From the NCBI RefSeq assembly GCF_010389155.1, contig NC_057762.1, positions 38,066,055 through 38,130,054 of the forward strand: a stretch of 64,000 nt of DNA, written 5' to 3'. Below, piece by piece: positions 25,762-39,413 of this stretch. A program made the position numbers and the translations under genes. The stretch comes from Erigeron canadensis (lineage: Eukaryota; Streptophyta; Magnoliopsida; Asterales; Asteraceae). Each line of letters begins with the position of its first letter. Position 1 is the first letter of the stretch. The notes beneath the pieces were generated by a model, which saw only the letters and a program-made list of their open reading frames with translations, did not search any database and was not told where the DNA came from.

Positions 25762-27194
25762 ATGGCTTCTTTGGCAGCAACAACTGCGGCAACCTCCCTC
25801 AGTGTGTCGGAAATGCTTGGGAACAAAGTCAACTACTCGAGTGCAGCCAGGACGGCTCCTTCTACTTCCAGTCCTGTCACCTTTAAGACAGTTGCCCTTT
25901 TCCAAAAGAAGAAACCTGCACCAAAGGCTAAGCCAGCAGCCGTCACCCCGGCTTCAGACGAGCTCGCCAAGTGGTATGGTAAGTATCATTACAACTTTTT
26001 AATATTTAGTAGGTAAGTAAACATATAAAAACTTTAGATTTATACCATTAAAAAAAACAGGTTACTTGGAGACTGCAAATTCAAATGGCAATTACTTAAA
26101 GTAGTGAATGACATGCAAAGTTACACATTAAAATTAATGGTTTAGATTTTCTAATTCGGTTTATATATTTGCAATGGATATATAGGACCTGAGAGAAGAA
26201 TCTTCTTGCCAGAAGGTCTTTTGGACCGATCAGAAATCCCAGAGTACCTCAACGGAGAAGTCGCTGGAGAGTAAGTAATATATACACATTAAATAAAAAT
26301 ATATACACACAAAAATACAATTAAAATGACTTTTTCTATGTTTCTTTAAATGCAGCTATGGTTATGATCCTTTTGGTCTTGGAAAGAAACCAGAAGACTT
26401 TGCCAAGTAAGTTCATTTCCAACACTCAGAAATCATTGATTTAGAGATCGAATCCAAACACTCGGTTGCAGTATCTAGATACTTACATTTATATGGTCTG
26501 CAGATATCAAGCTTTTGAGCTGATTCATGCACGATGGGCAATGTTGGGTGCAGCCGGTTGCATTATTCCAGAGGCCTTCAACAAATATGGTGCAGCCTGT
26601 GGCCCTGAAGCCGTCTGGTTCAAGGTATGTGTCAGACTAATCAATCCCAAACTAAAGAAAGCCAAAAGCTTAATAACTCCGTTCTTATTTATTCATAACG
26701 GTATTTGTAGACTGGAGCTCTGCTACTCGATGGCAATACATTGAACTACTTCGGAAAGAACATCCCCATTAACCTGGTCTTGGCTGTTGCTGCCGAGGTT
26801 GTTCTTGTTGGTGGCGCAGAATACTACAGAATCACCAATGGCTTGGTATGCCTATATAAGAATGAACACATTAACTGTACCAAAGTATGTAATTCTTATA
26901 TCAGTTAATGAACTTGGGAGGTTTTATGTGCAGGATTTTGAGGACAAGTTGCACCCTGGTGGACCATTTGATCCATTGGGTCTTGGCAAGGACCCAGACC
27001 AGCTCGCTCTGTTGAAGGTTAAGGAGATCAAGAATGGCAGACTAGCTATGTTCTCCATGTTTGCATTCTTCATCCAAGCTTACGTGACCGGAGAGGGTCC
27101 TGTAGAAAACCTTACATCTCACTTGAGCGACCCCTTTGGAAACAACTTATTGACTATGATTTCTGGGAATATCGAAAGAACCCCAACCCTGTAA
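25762..27194 (+). CDS. LHCB5: LHCB5 (CP26) copy D, complete and chimeric
   Basis: Exons are 25762-25978, 26186-26270, 26356-26406, 26504-26624, 26711-26845 and 26934-27194; 289 residues, all phases correct. Exons 1-4, introns 1-4 and the start of exon 5 are nearly identical to copy B. From about 26783 in exon 5 the sequence switches to the A/C type: CTGTTGCTGCCGAGG, the A-type intron 5, the C-terminal GNNLL and the A-type 3' flank. Exon 6 is a fine mosaic: it keeps the B-type KDPDQLA with A-type synonymous sites downstream. It has a private V to M change (LLTMISGN). Having exon 2, it should encode a working CP26 with the usual chlorophyll-binding helices. Confidence 0.95.
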
Positions 27195-28460
27195 ACTCCA
27201 TTTGTACTCTAAATGATGACAATCAGATCGTTTATGTATCTTATATATTTGTTTTTGATCCATTGTGTATTATGAGGAGACGATCAATCGTTGAACTGGT
27301 AGACGTTATATTTTAGAAACGAAATCCTTGGTTTTATGTATGCTCTTGGACTTTGCAACTTCACTAATGATCTGTTTATAGTATTCACATACACAAGAAC
27401 CAGTAACTCGTTAACATAAAGTCAGGGTTCGAATGCCATAATAAGAATTTACTGAAGTATGTGATCTAAAAGCACTAATCTGTTAGCTGAGCATAACTGT
27501 ATGTCCTTAAAAGATAGATACATCATATGTGAACTCAAAATACAATCATCACAAGATATGTTAATCAAAAACTCTAATCCTCACTTTAACCTAAATAACT
27601 TCATCGTCACTACCATTAGTAAGCATATGTTTTTATGTATTGGCACAATTCAGATTATATCGATATGCTTCTAAAGCAGCAGAGCTAAACACATAACTCA
27701 ATCATTTTGTTTGATAAATGAAGGATGATGAGACTTGCAGTCAATCATGGACAACGAAAAAGTTACTCTTAAAAATCGATCATGAAATCAAAGACAAACA
27801 GCTTCACTACTCCAGTTTCATCTGAAAACACCATTGTCATTAACCTAACAATGGCACAATAAGTGTAGAAGTCATTTGCTTAATTAGTGATCAAGTTAGA
27901 AGAAATAGCAGATCCCGAATGCTAGGCATTTTCGTAGGAGCTAATGGACTACAAAATGAAACATTTTGTCTTGATTGATGAGTACTGGTAATCCGATATT
28001 TCCATGTCTCTACGATCGATTCAAAGTTAAGGGCTGAAAGATAACCAATAACTAATTAAGTGGGATGATATGATGTCATATAAGTAAATAAGGATGTTGC
28101 TAGTAAAATCTTGTTTCCAGAGTATCATATACTTTTTTGTGGTCATGAGATATCAAGTTATCCTCACTTCATCATTTTCTTCCACAAATTCAACTTCAAC
28201 TTCATTACTGTGGTTCCCACCCATACAGTCCACATCAGATATCATAATCCGCCATGTCAGCTTCATGATCCAATAGGATACATGTATCAGATTCCATCTT
28301 CCTCTCCTCACCAATCATAGACATCTTACATGGCAAGTCAACAACCACCAGAACTTCCATTTAGTTGGTCCCTCTTCCTCCTCAATTCTCATCAACACAA
28401 ACACAAAAACAGCGAAACCAACCAACTAAATTTTTTTTCCGGTAACAGTGAACTGAAAGA
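27195..28460. other. D-E spacer with empty solo-LTR site
   Basis: No gene. The first part matches the 3' flank of copies A and C, then joins directly to the promoter block of copies B and D without the solo LTR (site at about 27867-27879). The promoter block before copy E is preserved, and a short extra segment with ACACAAACACAAAAAC occurs just upstream of the start. Confidence 0.6.
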
Positions 28461-29880
<1,420 letters not shown>

Positions 29881-30824
29881 ACTCTATTTGTAAGCTAAAC
29901 AATGACAATCATTTACTCATGTATTCTATATTCTCGGTTTTTTTTAATGAAAAAGGAGTCCAAATGGTCAGTAATTGTAGTTTGATGAAACAACTTCTAA
30001 CGACAATTGGGTTACCCAAATATTCGGCATCATTATGTAATCGCCTAATGCATTGTGTAGCATCTGACATTGCAATTATGCAATGCAAATACGTATAATA
30101 ACTTATAGACCTCTTAAACTAATACACTGGCATTTGCCAGTTTATAACTAGTCATGTAATAATACACTTGTGACAACTATATGCATTCTCATCAACTGCT
30201 TGAGTCACGTACACTTGGTAAACCAAGCCACTTCAACCCCTTAAGAAAGTAACAAATTACTAATAAACGCTAAAGTAGGTAAGAAAGAAAACACTGACCT
30301 GGTTAGAAGCGGTTATTGTTTGATGCTAGAAAGAAAACATTTGCTTCCGTTTGACACCCTCATAAGCAACATTTCACATCCTTGACTTAAACAGAAGCAG
30401 TTGACAGAACTCTCGAGACATAGGTGCATTCCGTTACTGCAAACACCAAATATGATATGTGCAGATAATAAAATGCATGCATTGCCGCATTGGATCCAGG
30501 ATTTGTTTAGTTCATTCGAAGTGTAAACATAAATTTCTACAGCTGATGAAGAAGCTCTTCTATATTTTTAACCAAAGCACACACACACACACACAGTAAT
30601 AACAGCAAGTTTTCTGTGTCATACCACAAGCAACCACTTCGCAGGATAATGCATATTCCAAGCTACCATCATTTTTCCCCATCATTCTTAATAAGGCCAA
30701 GACCAGTTGGATACAAGTAGATGTTAAAAAGCGATAAAATTCATGTACCTATATTGACGCTAACTATGCATTCAGATTTTACATTACTGATTTTAACTAC
30801 ACAAGATTACATACGGGTCATTAC
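29881..30824. other. Convergent spacer between LHCB5-E and the TFIIIC gene
   Basis: No gene. It serves as 3' flank for both neighbours; an (AC)n tract sits at about 30579-30594. It is nearly identical to 14360-15302. Confidence 0.6.
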
Positions 30825-33800
30825 TTAAACACTACAATGGTCTTTAAGCACCTGCCTGGCAAGATCCATAGATTTGCTTTCTTTATAAATTAGGTGCAAA
30901 TTGTAAGCCGCCTCTCTTCTAAGATCACAATAACCAGGCTTGAGATCATTTGTGATTTCTGGACCATCATTCGGTAGCTTTGGGATAGGGTGATCTTTTT
31001 GATGAACCGCAAGCACCTTTTCATAGTACGTAGCCGCAATCGATATTAGACCAACATGCTGATAAGCTCGTGCTAGGTTGTATAAAGCTTCCTAAGCATT
31101 TCACAGAGCCAATTCAGTTATGATTCAGACACAATGGTATTGAATAACATAAGTCTTTATTACTTTACTATTAAATTATCCATTTGTCTTTGATCTCATT
31201 TTTCAATAATAAATAATTTAAACTAAATAACTCAACAGCGAGATTAAAGGAGAATAAGTAACACCTGGCTGTTCCCTGAAAGGCGAAGATTGTTGTAGAG
31301 AAAAGCTAAACCTTGCAAAACACACTGATGCCTGTTATGAAGTCTTAATCCAAGGGCTAGGTTGATTAGGGCCGTTCCTTGGGAGCAAGTACGAATTATC
31401 AGTAGTAATTACTTGTGGATTTAGAAAGACTAATGCAACAAATTAGTGAAGAGAAACTAGAAAGGCATACCAGCACAAAGATTGATCAACGCATTCTCAG
31501 GCATCAATTTATATGCTTTCAAGTAATATCTTGCAGCGGCTTGATGCTGGCTCTTCATGGTAAACTGATGTCCCTTAATTAAAATTGGTGGTACACAATC
31601 TTCATGCTTTACAATCATCTCACGCAAGAATTTGCTAAAATTATCCAGCCTGCATCTAATAAAGAAAAAGAAGAAACGAACAAAGTATGTATTTAAAAAT
31701 CCAAGGAAAGTTCAGTACTATATAAATGAAAACAAATATAAAAGAGAAAAAGGCCATCAATATTATAGTAGCAAATAAGATGAAGTATGTACCTTGATAT
31801 GATTTTATAGTAGCAATTCCATGCTGCAAAGCTGTAAGGATTTTGGCTAACAATGTGTCGCGCACATTCCCGTCCATTCGCAGGACCATCAATATTATAT
31901 GCTATCTCTGTAAAAAATAAAAAACAATAAGAAGGTAACCAAAAAGAATGCAATGGGGTAAGATAAAAAAGAAAATTACTTCTCTATTGTTTACAGAGAA
32001 GTCAATTAAAAATATATTAATAAAAATCAAACTTCAATAGACAAAATTACTTTTGTAATTAAAAAAGAATGCACAGCCATCTTAGGACACAAAGGTAACC
32101 AAAATTTTGGGCACCTGGAAAATTATTAATCATCTTATGTTTGCAAAATATATATACCACCAACTGGAACTCTTACGTGCTCCAAGTGATCGAAGCTCCT
32201 CTTGCTTCTCTATTGTTAGAGTGTTTTGTGCTAATTTCAGACTCGGGTTGATGATTTCCAGAGCGTCCCAATATCTTTGCATAGATACCAAGTCTCTGCA
32301 CAACTACGAATAACAGATGTCCAGTGGGATAAAATAAAAAAGAACACACATAAGGTGATACGAATACTTTTAAATCTATAATAAACACTCACATCTACAA
32401 TGAGCGTAAGATGCTCCTCATCCTTTAAGAGATTTGGCAGGGGAGGTTCTCTATATGCCTGTCAAATGAAACAATTTAAGGCCTTAACTAGATAAGAATG
32501 CCACAAGATCTTAATATCGTATAACATCATGCTACAAGTGTAGCCAAATCATTACTCCATACTTGGTACAGTTTGCATTTGCATCAAGTGAAAGATGGCA
32601 TTTTAAACATGATATCCTGTAGATGTAAGAGTATAATACTTACTATTTTATCCTTACATATATATTATTCTAAAGTCTAGACTACTTACAGGAGATTCGC
32701 CATCTGAATCGTCACTCTGCAACACATCTCCAGCAGCTAGCGCTCTAGCCCGTTTTTCCTCTCTTTTTGTTTCGTGTTTCTGGAGCAACTTCTTTGCTCG
32801 TGCAGCTTTTGATCTGTAACCATTCAAATGATGAAATTATGTGTATATGTATATATATAATACAATAGGGGATGAATAGTAACTCTCTCACGTGGCAAGT
32901 TATTATTCGTCCACACCACACCTTGATACTACTATTCGGATTTTCCAGGTCGCATTTCTTTCGTGATTTTAGTACGGGTTACTTCTTGGGTTTTTACACA
33001 TTTTTTTTCCTTTTGGGTTTCTAACTAATAAAATAAACACTTTCATTCAAGTTTTTTGTGCCCACACCTCATACCATTATTCAGATTTTCACATATCGCA
33101 TCCCGCTTTGGTTCTCAACTAATTCAGTGAACAAGTTTATTCAACTTTTTTGTGGTCCGACCCCGGTATCACTATTTGAATTTTGCTACATCGCATCTCG
33201 CTTGGGTTTTTTTCTTGGGGTTATTTCTTAGTTTCTTACACACTAAATTTTCCTTTTGGATATACATTTGATATGACAAACTTTTATACAAACGTATCCA
33301 ACAGAACGATTTTTAATTATGCAATACACAAGTACACCAGAATAACGCAACCGTTTCAACAAGACAATTGTGGGGGCCGAAATTTACTAGTTATTCTTAT
33401 GCAAAAAAGGCAACACATGTATTTGATACGAACCCATCCCATAATAGGCACGCATCATGCCATAAGCTAGGTGTAGAACTCACTCCCAAAAGCTAGCTCA
33501 AAGGAGGAGGGGGCACCTTGACTTATAAACCACCAACCAATCCCATACTTGGCCGATGTGGGATCATATCAAGACCCCACCCTTTAAAGAGCCAACGTCC
33601 TCGTTGGTCACGGCTATGTTGGTCACGGTTAGCACCCTTCTCCTTGGGTCCAAGCCACCACTCCATAGGCCACCACTCCGAGTGTTGGAACCTCGAAAGG
33701 TAGGGCTGGTTCTGATACCAATTGATATGAACCCATCCCATAATAGGCTCGCATCATGCCATAAGCTAGGTGTAGAACTCACTCCCAAAAGCTAGCTCAA

Positions 33801-36800
33801 AGGAAGAGGGGACACCTTGACTTATAAACCACCAACCAATCCCATACTTGGCCGATGTGGGATCACATCAGTATTCCTTATGTTCTTATGTGTTCTGCAT
33901 AGGGCTGTGATTGAACCAAACGAACACAAACTGGGCCTTGTTCATGTTCGTTTGTTTAACTTAACAAATGGATAAACGAACATATTGTTGTGTTCACGAA
34001 CGGATAAACGAACATGATAGTGTGTTCATGTTTGTTCGTTAGTGTTCGTGACATGAGCTAATGTTCACGAAGACAAAAGAACGAACACTAATGAACAAAC
34101 ACAAACGAGCACCAATGAACAAACTTACAATTATAAATATTAGACTTCAAATTCAAGATTACCAAATAGGTTTATATCCTCTCATTTTCAAAAAACATGG
34201 TTAAAAGCTTTAACTTCGAGCCCAATATTACATGATCACATACTTTTATTATAAACGAAGTATTTATATTTAAACTTGAACTAGATAACTAAGTATTAAT
34301 TTTTTTAAGAAAAATTTATTAGGTATTAATATATGTAAACAAACGAATGTTCACGAGCATAAATGATCGATTGTTCACGAAAATAAACGAACAAACGTTC
34401 ACAAACAGATAATTACACGTTCATGAACAAATGAGAGCTTTGTTCACGTTCGTACGTTTAACAAAACGAACAAATTTGTGTTCATGTTCGTTCATTTAAC
34501 TAAACAAAAGGACACGACTGAACTTCCCGCTATACAGTTCATGAACATTTCAGTTCATTTACAGCCCTAGTTCTGCATTCAGTAGGTATCACATTGTATT
34601 CACCATACCTTATAAAACTATCCAATTTCGAATATGGGAAAAGAAAACAAAGGAACAATACTCACAGATCATAAGACGAAGCAACAGGACGGTATCCTTG
34701 AAATACGTTGTGATCTTGATATTCATCTAGTACTTGAACTCTTTTTAGAAGCTCGCTTTTTGTTAGCCTTTTCTTTTTTCTACCCTAATGAACCAATTCC
34801 TTGTCAAATGATATGGAATATACATTTTTTAAGTATAAAATGAAGTAATATATATCCAAATTAATTACAAAATGATGGACAAAATTATGACTAAAAGCAA
34901 GCTGATAATTTGTAACACTAGAGAATTGGGTAAAATTACCTTCGGCTGGAAAGTTTCAAGAAGCAACGTTTCACGAACCAATGAATATATTGCCTCTACA
35001 AAGGCCTCGGTCAAACCTTTGGATTTATAAATGTAAGATAGCTTTAACTTTATTTTTCCATCAGTCCACCACGGTTTCCCCTTATCAGATGTTTGGTTAA
35101 CTATTGATTCTGTAGATGTACAAGTAAACAATGAGATAAAAAAAACCAACGATGTCTGTGAGTAATGATTAGCATAATCTATTCACCTGAATCGGGAGGA
35201 GAAAGTACACAAATGGCTTCATCTTCTTTATTTTCTACTAAGAGAAGTGACACCAGTTCCAACCTCACATCAATATCGTGCTCATGGTCATTCAAAGCTG
35301 TCAAACAAATTAACAGAGGACATAAAAAAGGAAAAAAATAATGAATTATGAATGAAAAACAGACCCTGTTTATTGTAGATCAAACGTCTATACATTGTGG
35401 TCTATCACAATGTGTAGCCTGAATATTTGGTTTTGTTCAGCATATAGCATATGAATGTTTTAAAATGCATAAAAGTTGACTTCAATTATAATCTACCATA
35501 GTTTTCATGGAACCAGAATGCAATTATACCATTGTCAATTGAATACTCTGTCATACCATTTTTTTAATCACATGTCCTGGTCCTCAAAACATGCATAGAT
35601 AAATTTTTGAGCAATACCTTTATAGAAGTAGGCAATTGCTTGTGTTCTTGCATCTACGAAAGAATAACATCGCCCGATATTCAAATATAGTAGGCCCTTT
35701 ATGCAAGTTAATAAAAAAAAAACTAAGTAAGGATAAATGTACAGTAAAATATACACTACTACGTGTTAAATGATACTAATTACAAACTTTGTTGCAACTG
35801 TCCCTTCCTTCTAACATCAGGTAGTACTTCAACGCAGATTCATGATGCTTAGCACTCATTAACGTGTTTGCAACTTCAATAACCAAGTGAGTGCAATCAT
35901 TTGCATTCCCGTGTCTGAACACGCGGAAGAAAGCCTAAATGTCATTGAACAACAGAAAAAAGCTAAGGTTTGTTTCCAAGTATAAGTAAAATATGAACTC
36001 TTATAAGAATAGCAGTTCATGATAAACAAAGAATCATATAAAGATTAACAAACCTCGGCTTTTTCCATGTTTCCAAGATGAACATGGCATATTCCTGCTT
36101 TTATCAAAAACTCAGCTGGTAACTCTTTATCAGCGGAATAAGTTTGTTGTGCATACTCAATATGGTGAAGAGCTTTTGCATAAGCATTTCCCGACATAAG
36201 CACTGAAGCCAATAAAAGAATCACACTAAGATCAACATCTTTTGGATTCTTTTTCAAATAGTCTTCAAGAATGTTGACACTACGTTCATTCCGACCACAT
36301 TTTTGGTACAGCTGAAAATAAGAAGAAAAAAATGTAGTTACAAAAAGTTGCAATTTTGGGCAAGAAATTGACTATGTAGAGCACAACTTAAGTAATAATG
36401 AATATAAATTTGGTAGTTTCGAACTGTTGCAGCTGTCTTGAGTGCTTCAAGATTCTGAGGACGGAGTTGCCAGATTTGGTGATATGATTCAGCTGCCCTT
36501 TGATGTTCTCCAAGCTCAACAAAAAGTGTGGCACGGTGATATCTAAGGCCAATATCTTCAGGATCTGCTTTTATTGCTCGGTCAAGACAATAACGAGCTT
36601 GTCCACGATTTCCTTCTTCCCTGTGCATAAATGAGACTTAGATGAAAGGTGATTCAAAGGATAATACAATTCTTTTTCCTTCCAAAAAATGTATTCAAAG
36701 CATGGAAGGTCGTGTCTTGCTTTATGGTCCTTAAGTTGCAAGCGGTATGCTATTCTGAAAAGAAAATAAACCAAGTAACAAAACTCACATAGACCAAGTA

Positions 36801-38020
36801 ACAAGTAACTTCCAGAGAGATGCATCCTTTGGCGTTAAATGTACAGCAAGCATATAAAACCCCAAGGCTCTCTTTTTATCCCCTTGCAACTTATATATAA
36901 GACCAAGTGTATGATAAGGTTCAGGCAGGTTTGGTGACCTCAGAATGATATCTTTCAACAGAGGTATGGCCTAAGCATTGAAAAAGAAGAAACAATCACC
37001 AAAAAGAAACAAAAAAATAGTGTGTGATTGTGGGTATTCAACTAATATATGTCAGTGTACCTTTTCATATTGTCCATGTGCATAAAAGAGTGTAGCATCA
37101 CCTAATTTGCGTGTTATCTCCGGACTAACTTTCCTCTTAGATCCCTTCTTCCTACCTCTTTTCCCAATCTGCCACAAACGGTATCCATCAACAATCAAAT
37201 GGTTGACCATAATATAGTTGCTAACCAGATACTAACTATTCATGTTGAAATTTAATAACATTGTGTGAAACAAGTAAGTTAGTGCAGGAGATTTCTTATA
37301 AGAAATGTAGGGAAAAACATAAACATATTCAACTTAATTACGGTATACCAAAGGGTACTTGATTTCTTAGTAACTTACAATGAATAGTCTACTTGTAGCT
37401 GGAAAAAATAATCCTAAAAGAAAACGACTAGAAAATATCATACCTTCTTTGACTTTCTTTTCTTTGCATTGGTCATTTCATCTACTAATTCCTGAAAGGT
37501 TGCTTCATAAAAATCCTCTTTTCTCGACTTCTTTTGTGGTGGCATTCTAGCACAAATGTGTAAACCGTTAAATTGTCTTTACGTTAGGCATAACATCACT
37601 ATAGGCCATATAACAAACTTAGAACGAATAAAAAAGTATATATAGTAACTACCCTTGACGCTCGTACTCGAGGTCTGCTAAACGCTTTTTAGCAGCCAAA
37701 GCTTCATACTCCATACGTTCCAAATGTTGATAAGGTTGAACACCATTAGCATCAACCTCAGTGAAATCCAATGGATTTATCTCTCCTTCAAATGTTAGGG
37801 TATAAGGTTCTTCTGCTTCTGCGTCTTCCTCTTCTTCTTCTTCATCGTCGTCATATTCTTCTTCAGCATTACTGTCTTCCGCTTGATTTTCTTGACTGCA
37901 CCCCATGTGTTCATTTCCGTTCTCATTTAACCCAGAAACCGATTCACCGACCTCTTTCTGTTTGCTGTCAGAATCACCCGTACCCAATCCATCATCTCTT
38001 ATTCCTTCTTCTCGCTCCAT
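30825..38020 (-). CDS. GTF3C3: TFIIIC subunit with TPR repeats (GTF3C3 / tau131 type), 18 coding exons
   Basis: Exons (complement): 37653-38020, 37444-37546, 37061-37168, 36789-36970, 36425-36620, 36054-36311, 35788-35934, 35618-35696, 35187-35297, 34940-35109, 34666-34772, 32690-32813, 32393-32458, 32177-32303, 31793-31907, 31471-31649, 31265-31377 and 30825-31091. All phases agree; 939 residues. The N-terminus is highly acidic (DDDEEEEEEDAEAEE) followed by PYTLTFEGEINPLDF. Then come KKRKSKK-type basic stretches and many TPRs (ATLFYAHGQYEKAIPLLKDI, YHTLGLIYKLQGDKKRALGF, then EEGNRGQARYCLDRAIKADP). TFIIIC recruits TFIIIB to tRNA and 5S genes for RNA polymerase III; this subunit bridges to TFIIIB. 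A 5' UTR intron is likely (donor near 38477, acceptor near 38034). The exon 5 donor (GTTCG) and the exon 10/11 join were set by frame and homology. Intron 11 hosts two transposons. The 3' end is duplicated at 15303-16046. Confidence 0.92.
32900..33245. repeat. Degenerate short tandem repeats in TFIIIC intron 11
   Basis: Three diverged units recur at irregular spacing, each running from a C/A-rich start (CCACACCACACC, CCCACACCTCAT, CCGACCCCGGTA) through TACTATTCGGATTTT-like sequence to CGCATYYCGCTTGG. Family unknown. Confidence 0.4.
33424..33870 (-). mobile_element. Complete TRIM retroelement in TFIIIC intron 11
   Basis: Two 148-bp LTRs (33424-33571 and 33723-33870) flank a 151-bp internal domain. 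Both LTRs have TG...CA ends. Read on the minus strand, the 5' LTR (right) is followed by ATTGGTATCAGAACCAG, a primer-binding site for initiator tRNA-Met, and the 3' LTR (left) is preceded by the purine tract AAAGGGTGGGG. The element is bounded by a perfect 5-bp duplication GTATT (33419-33423, 33871-33875). There is no coding capacity, which defines a terminal-repeat retrotransposon in miniature. The two LTRs differ at only a few positions. Confidence 0.93.
33900..34569. mobile_element. hAT MITE in TFIIIC intron 11 (670 bp)
   Basis: Perfect terminal inverted repeats TAGGGCTGT / ACAGCCCTA and a perfect 8-bp duplication GTTCTGCA (33892-33899, 34570-34577) identify the hAT superfamily. The interior is made of reiterated GAACGAACA / TGTTCGTT motifs in both orientations and has no transposase. 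It lies only 29 bp from the TRIM. Confidence 0.92.
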
Positions 38021-38740
38021 TACTAATCTAAAGCAAAACAAGTTTAACGGTAAACACGGAAAAAAGTCACTCATAAATTTGGCTATTTAAACAAAACCAA
38101 CAAACACATATACAAATATTCTAACATTCAGTGAATAAAAACCCGTTAAACTCCTCGGTTTCAAGTAGTTAATTATTCAAAAAACCCATAAAACTAAGGG
38201 AGGGAAATGTCACCCTTGGATCACCTCTCGATGTAATATCGGTTCGGGTCTTCCGTTTGGTATGAAAACAAGGTTTGGACACAGCCCAAAGTGAATTTAT
38301 GAAACAGCAGATTTTGTCTAAATGTTCATCAGTCATTCAATCTCTTTCTCATTCAATTATAATAATAATACTACTAAATATATAAAGTTCTACTTAATAA
38401 TTAGTAGAGTGCTGACTAACAACAAGTATGAACACAAATGTATCAACAAAGAAAGAAAAGGGAGAAGATATATTTACCTAATAACTTCTGGTGACGGCGA
38501 CTGTGACAGTGGCGGTGGGTGGAGATTGGCGGATTAATTTGGGGTGCGGGAGAGCTTAGAATCTTTACCGAGAGGTCGAATGTTTGTTAATTGAATTGAA
38601 TTTTTTCGTCAGAAAAATTAAAATCCAAAGGAATTGGGATTTAAATAGATTACGTATCACTTTTTAACTGTAACAATACCCCTTCTGCATACACGATACT
38701 GCCTTTCTACCTGCTTGTGGTAAAACCTGGTTAAGAAAGA
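38021..38740. promoter_or_regulatory. 5' UTR intron and promoter region of the TFIIIC gene
   Basis: On the minus strand a splice acceptor (GCTTTAG at about 38034) lies just before the ATG, and a donor (TTAG|GTAAAT at about 38477) ends a probable non-coding first exon within about 38478-38580, which is rich in GGTGGCGG-type repeats. The promoter would lie to its right. No TATA box is evident. Confidence 0.45.
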
Positions 38741-38748
38741 TAGTTTGG

Positions 38749-39405
38749 CGAAGAGGTGGACAAAAACCGAACCGAAAACCATAAAAACCATAAAAACTGA
38801 AAAAATCGAAAATCGAATAAACAAAAAATCATTGGTTTTGGTTTTTTAAAAACCGAAAGTTATAGTTTGGTTTTGGTTTTTAATGAAAAAACTGAACCGA
38901 ACCAAAAATATATTTTTTTTACTTTATTTTATATTTGTATTATTTTATTATTAATTTTTGATAAATATGCTAATATATTTGCTTTTTTAAGTGTATATAA
39001 TAATATCATTTATATCTTCGAGTGAAAATACACAACAAGATTGATTTGCTTTAATAATTGTATAATTAAACAACGCATAAAAGATCTAAATAGTTATATA
39101 TAAAATTAGTTTGAAGTTTATACAACTTACTTTTATGGATTTGTTGTCATTGTTGTAGTGTTATTGTTGCTAATATTGTTTTGCAAGGTTTTTGAAATTA
39201 ATCATGGTGTAATTATAGGGTATTAACTTATAAATTTTTCAAGCTTAATTTGACCGAAACCACAAGTAGTTAAAAACTGACTAAAACCGAAAAACTGAAC
39301 CGAAAAAACCGACACCCAATGGTTTTGGTTTTCAAAAATCAAATTATAGTGGTTCGGGTTTTGGTTTTTCACTAAAACCGAACCAAACCGAATCGTACTC
39401 ACCTT
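38749..39405. mobile_element. hAT-like MITE with AACCGAA repeats (657 bp)
   Basis: Flanked by an 8-bp direct repeat TAGTTTGG (38741-38748, 39406-39413). The ends carry GAGGTGGACAAAAACCG and a complementary ACTCACCTT end, and subterminal zones consist of reiterated AACCGAACC and GGTTTTGG. There is no transposase. The TIRs are imperfect at the very tip, so the exact end may be off by a few bases. Confidence 0.75.
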
Positions 39406-39413
39406 TAGTTTGG

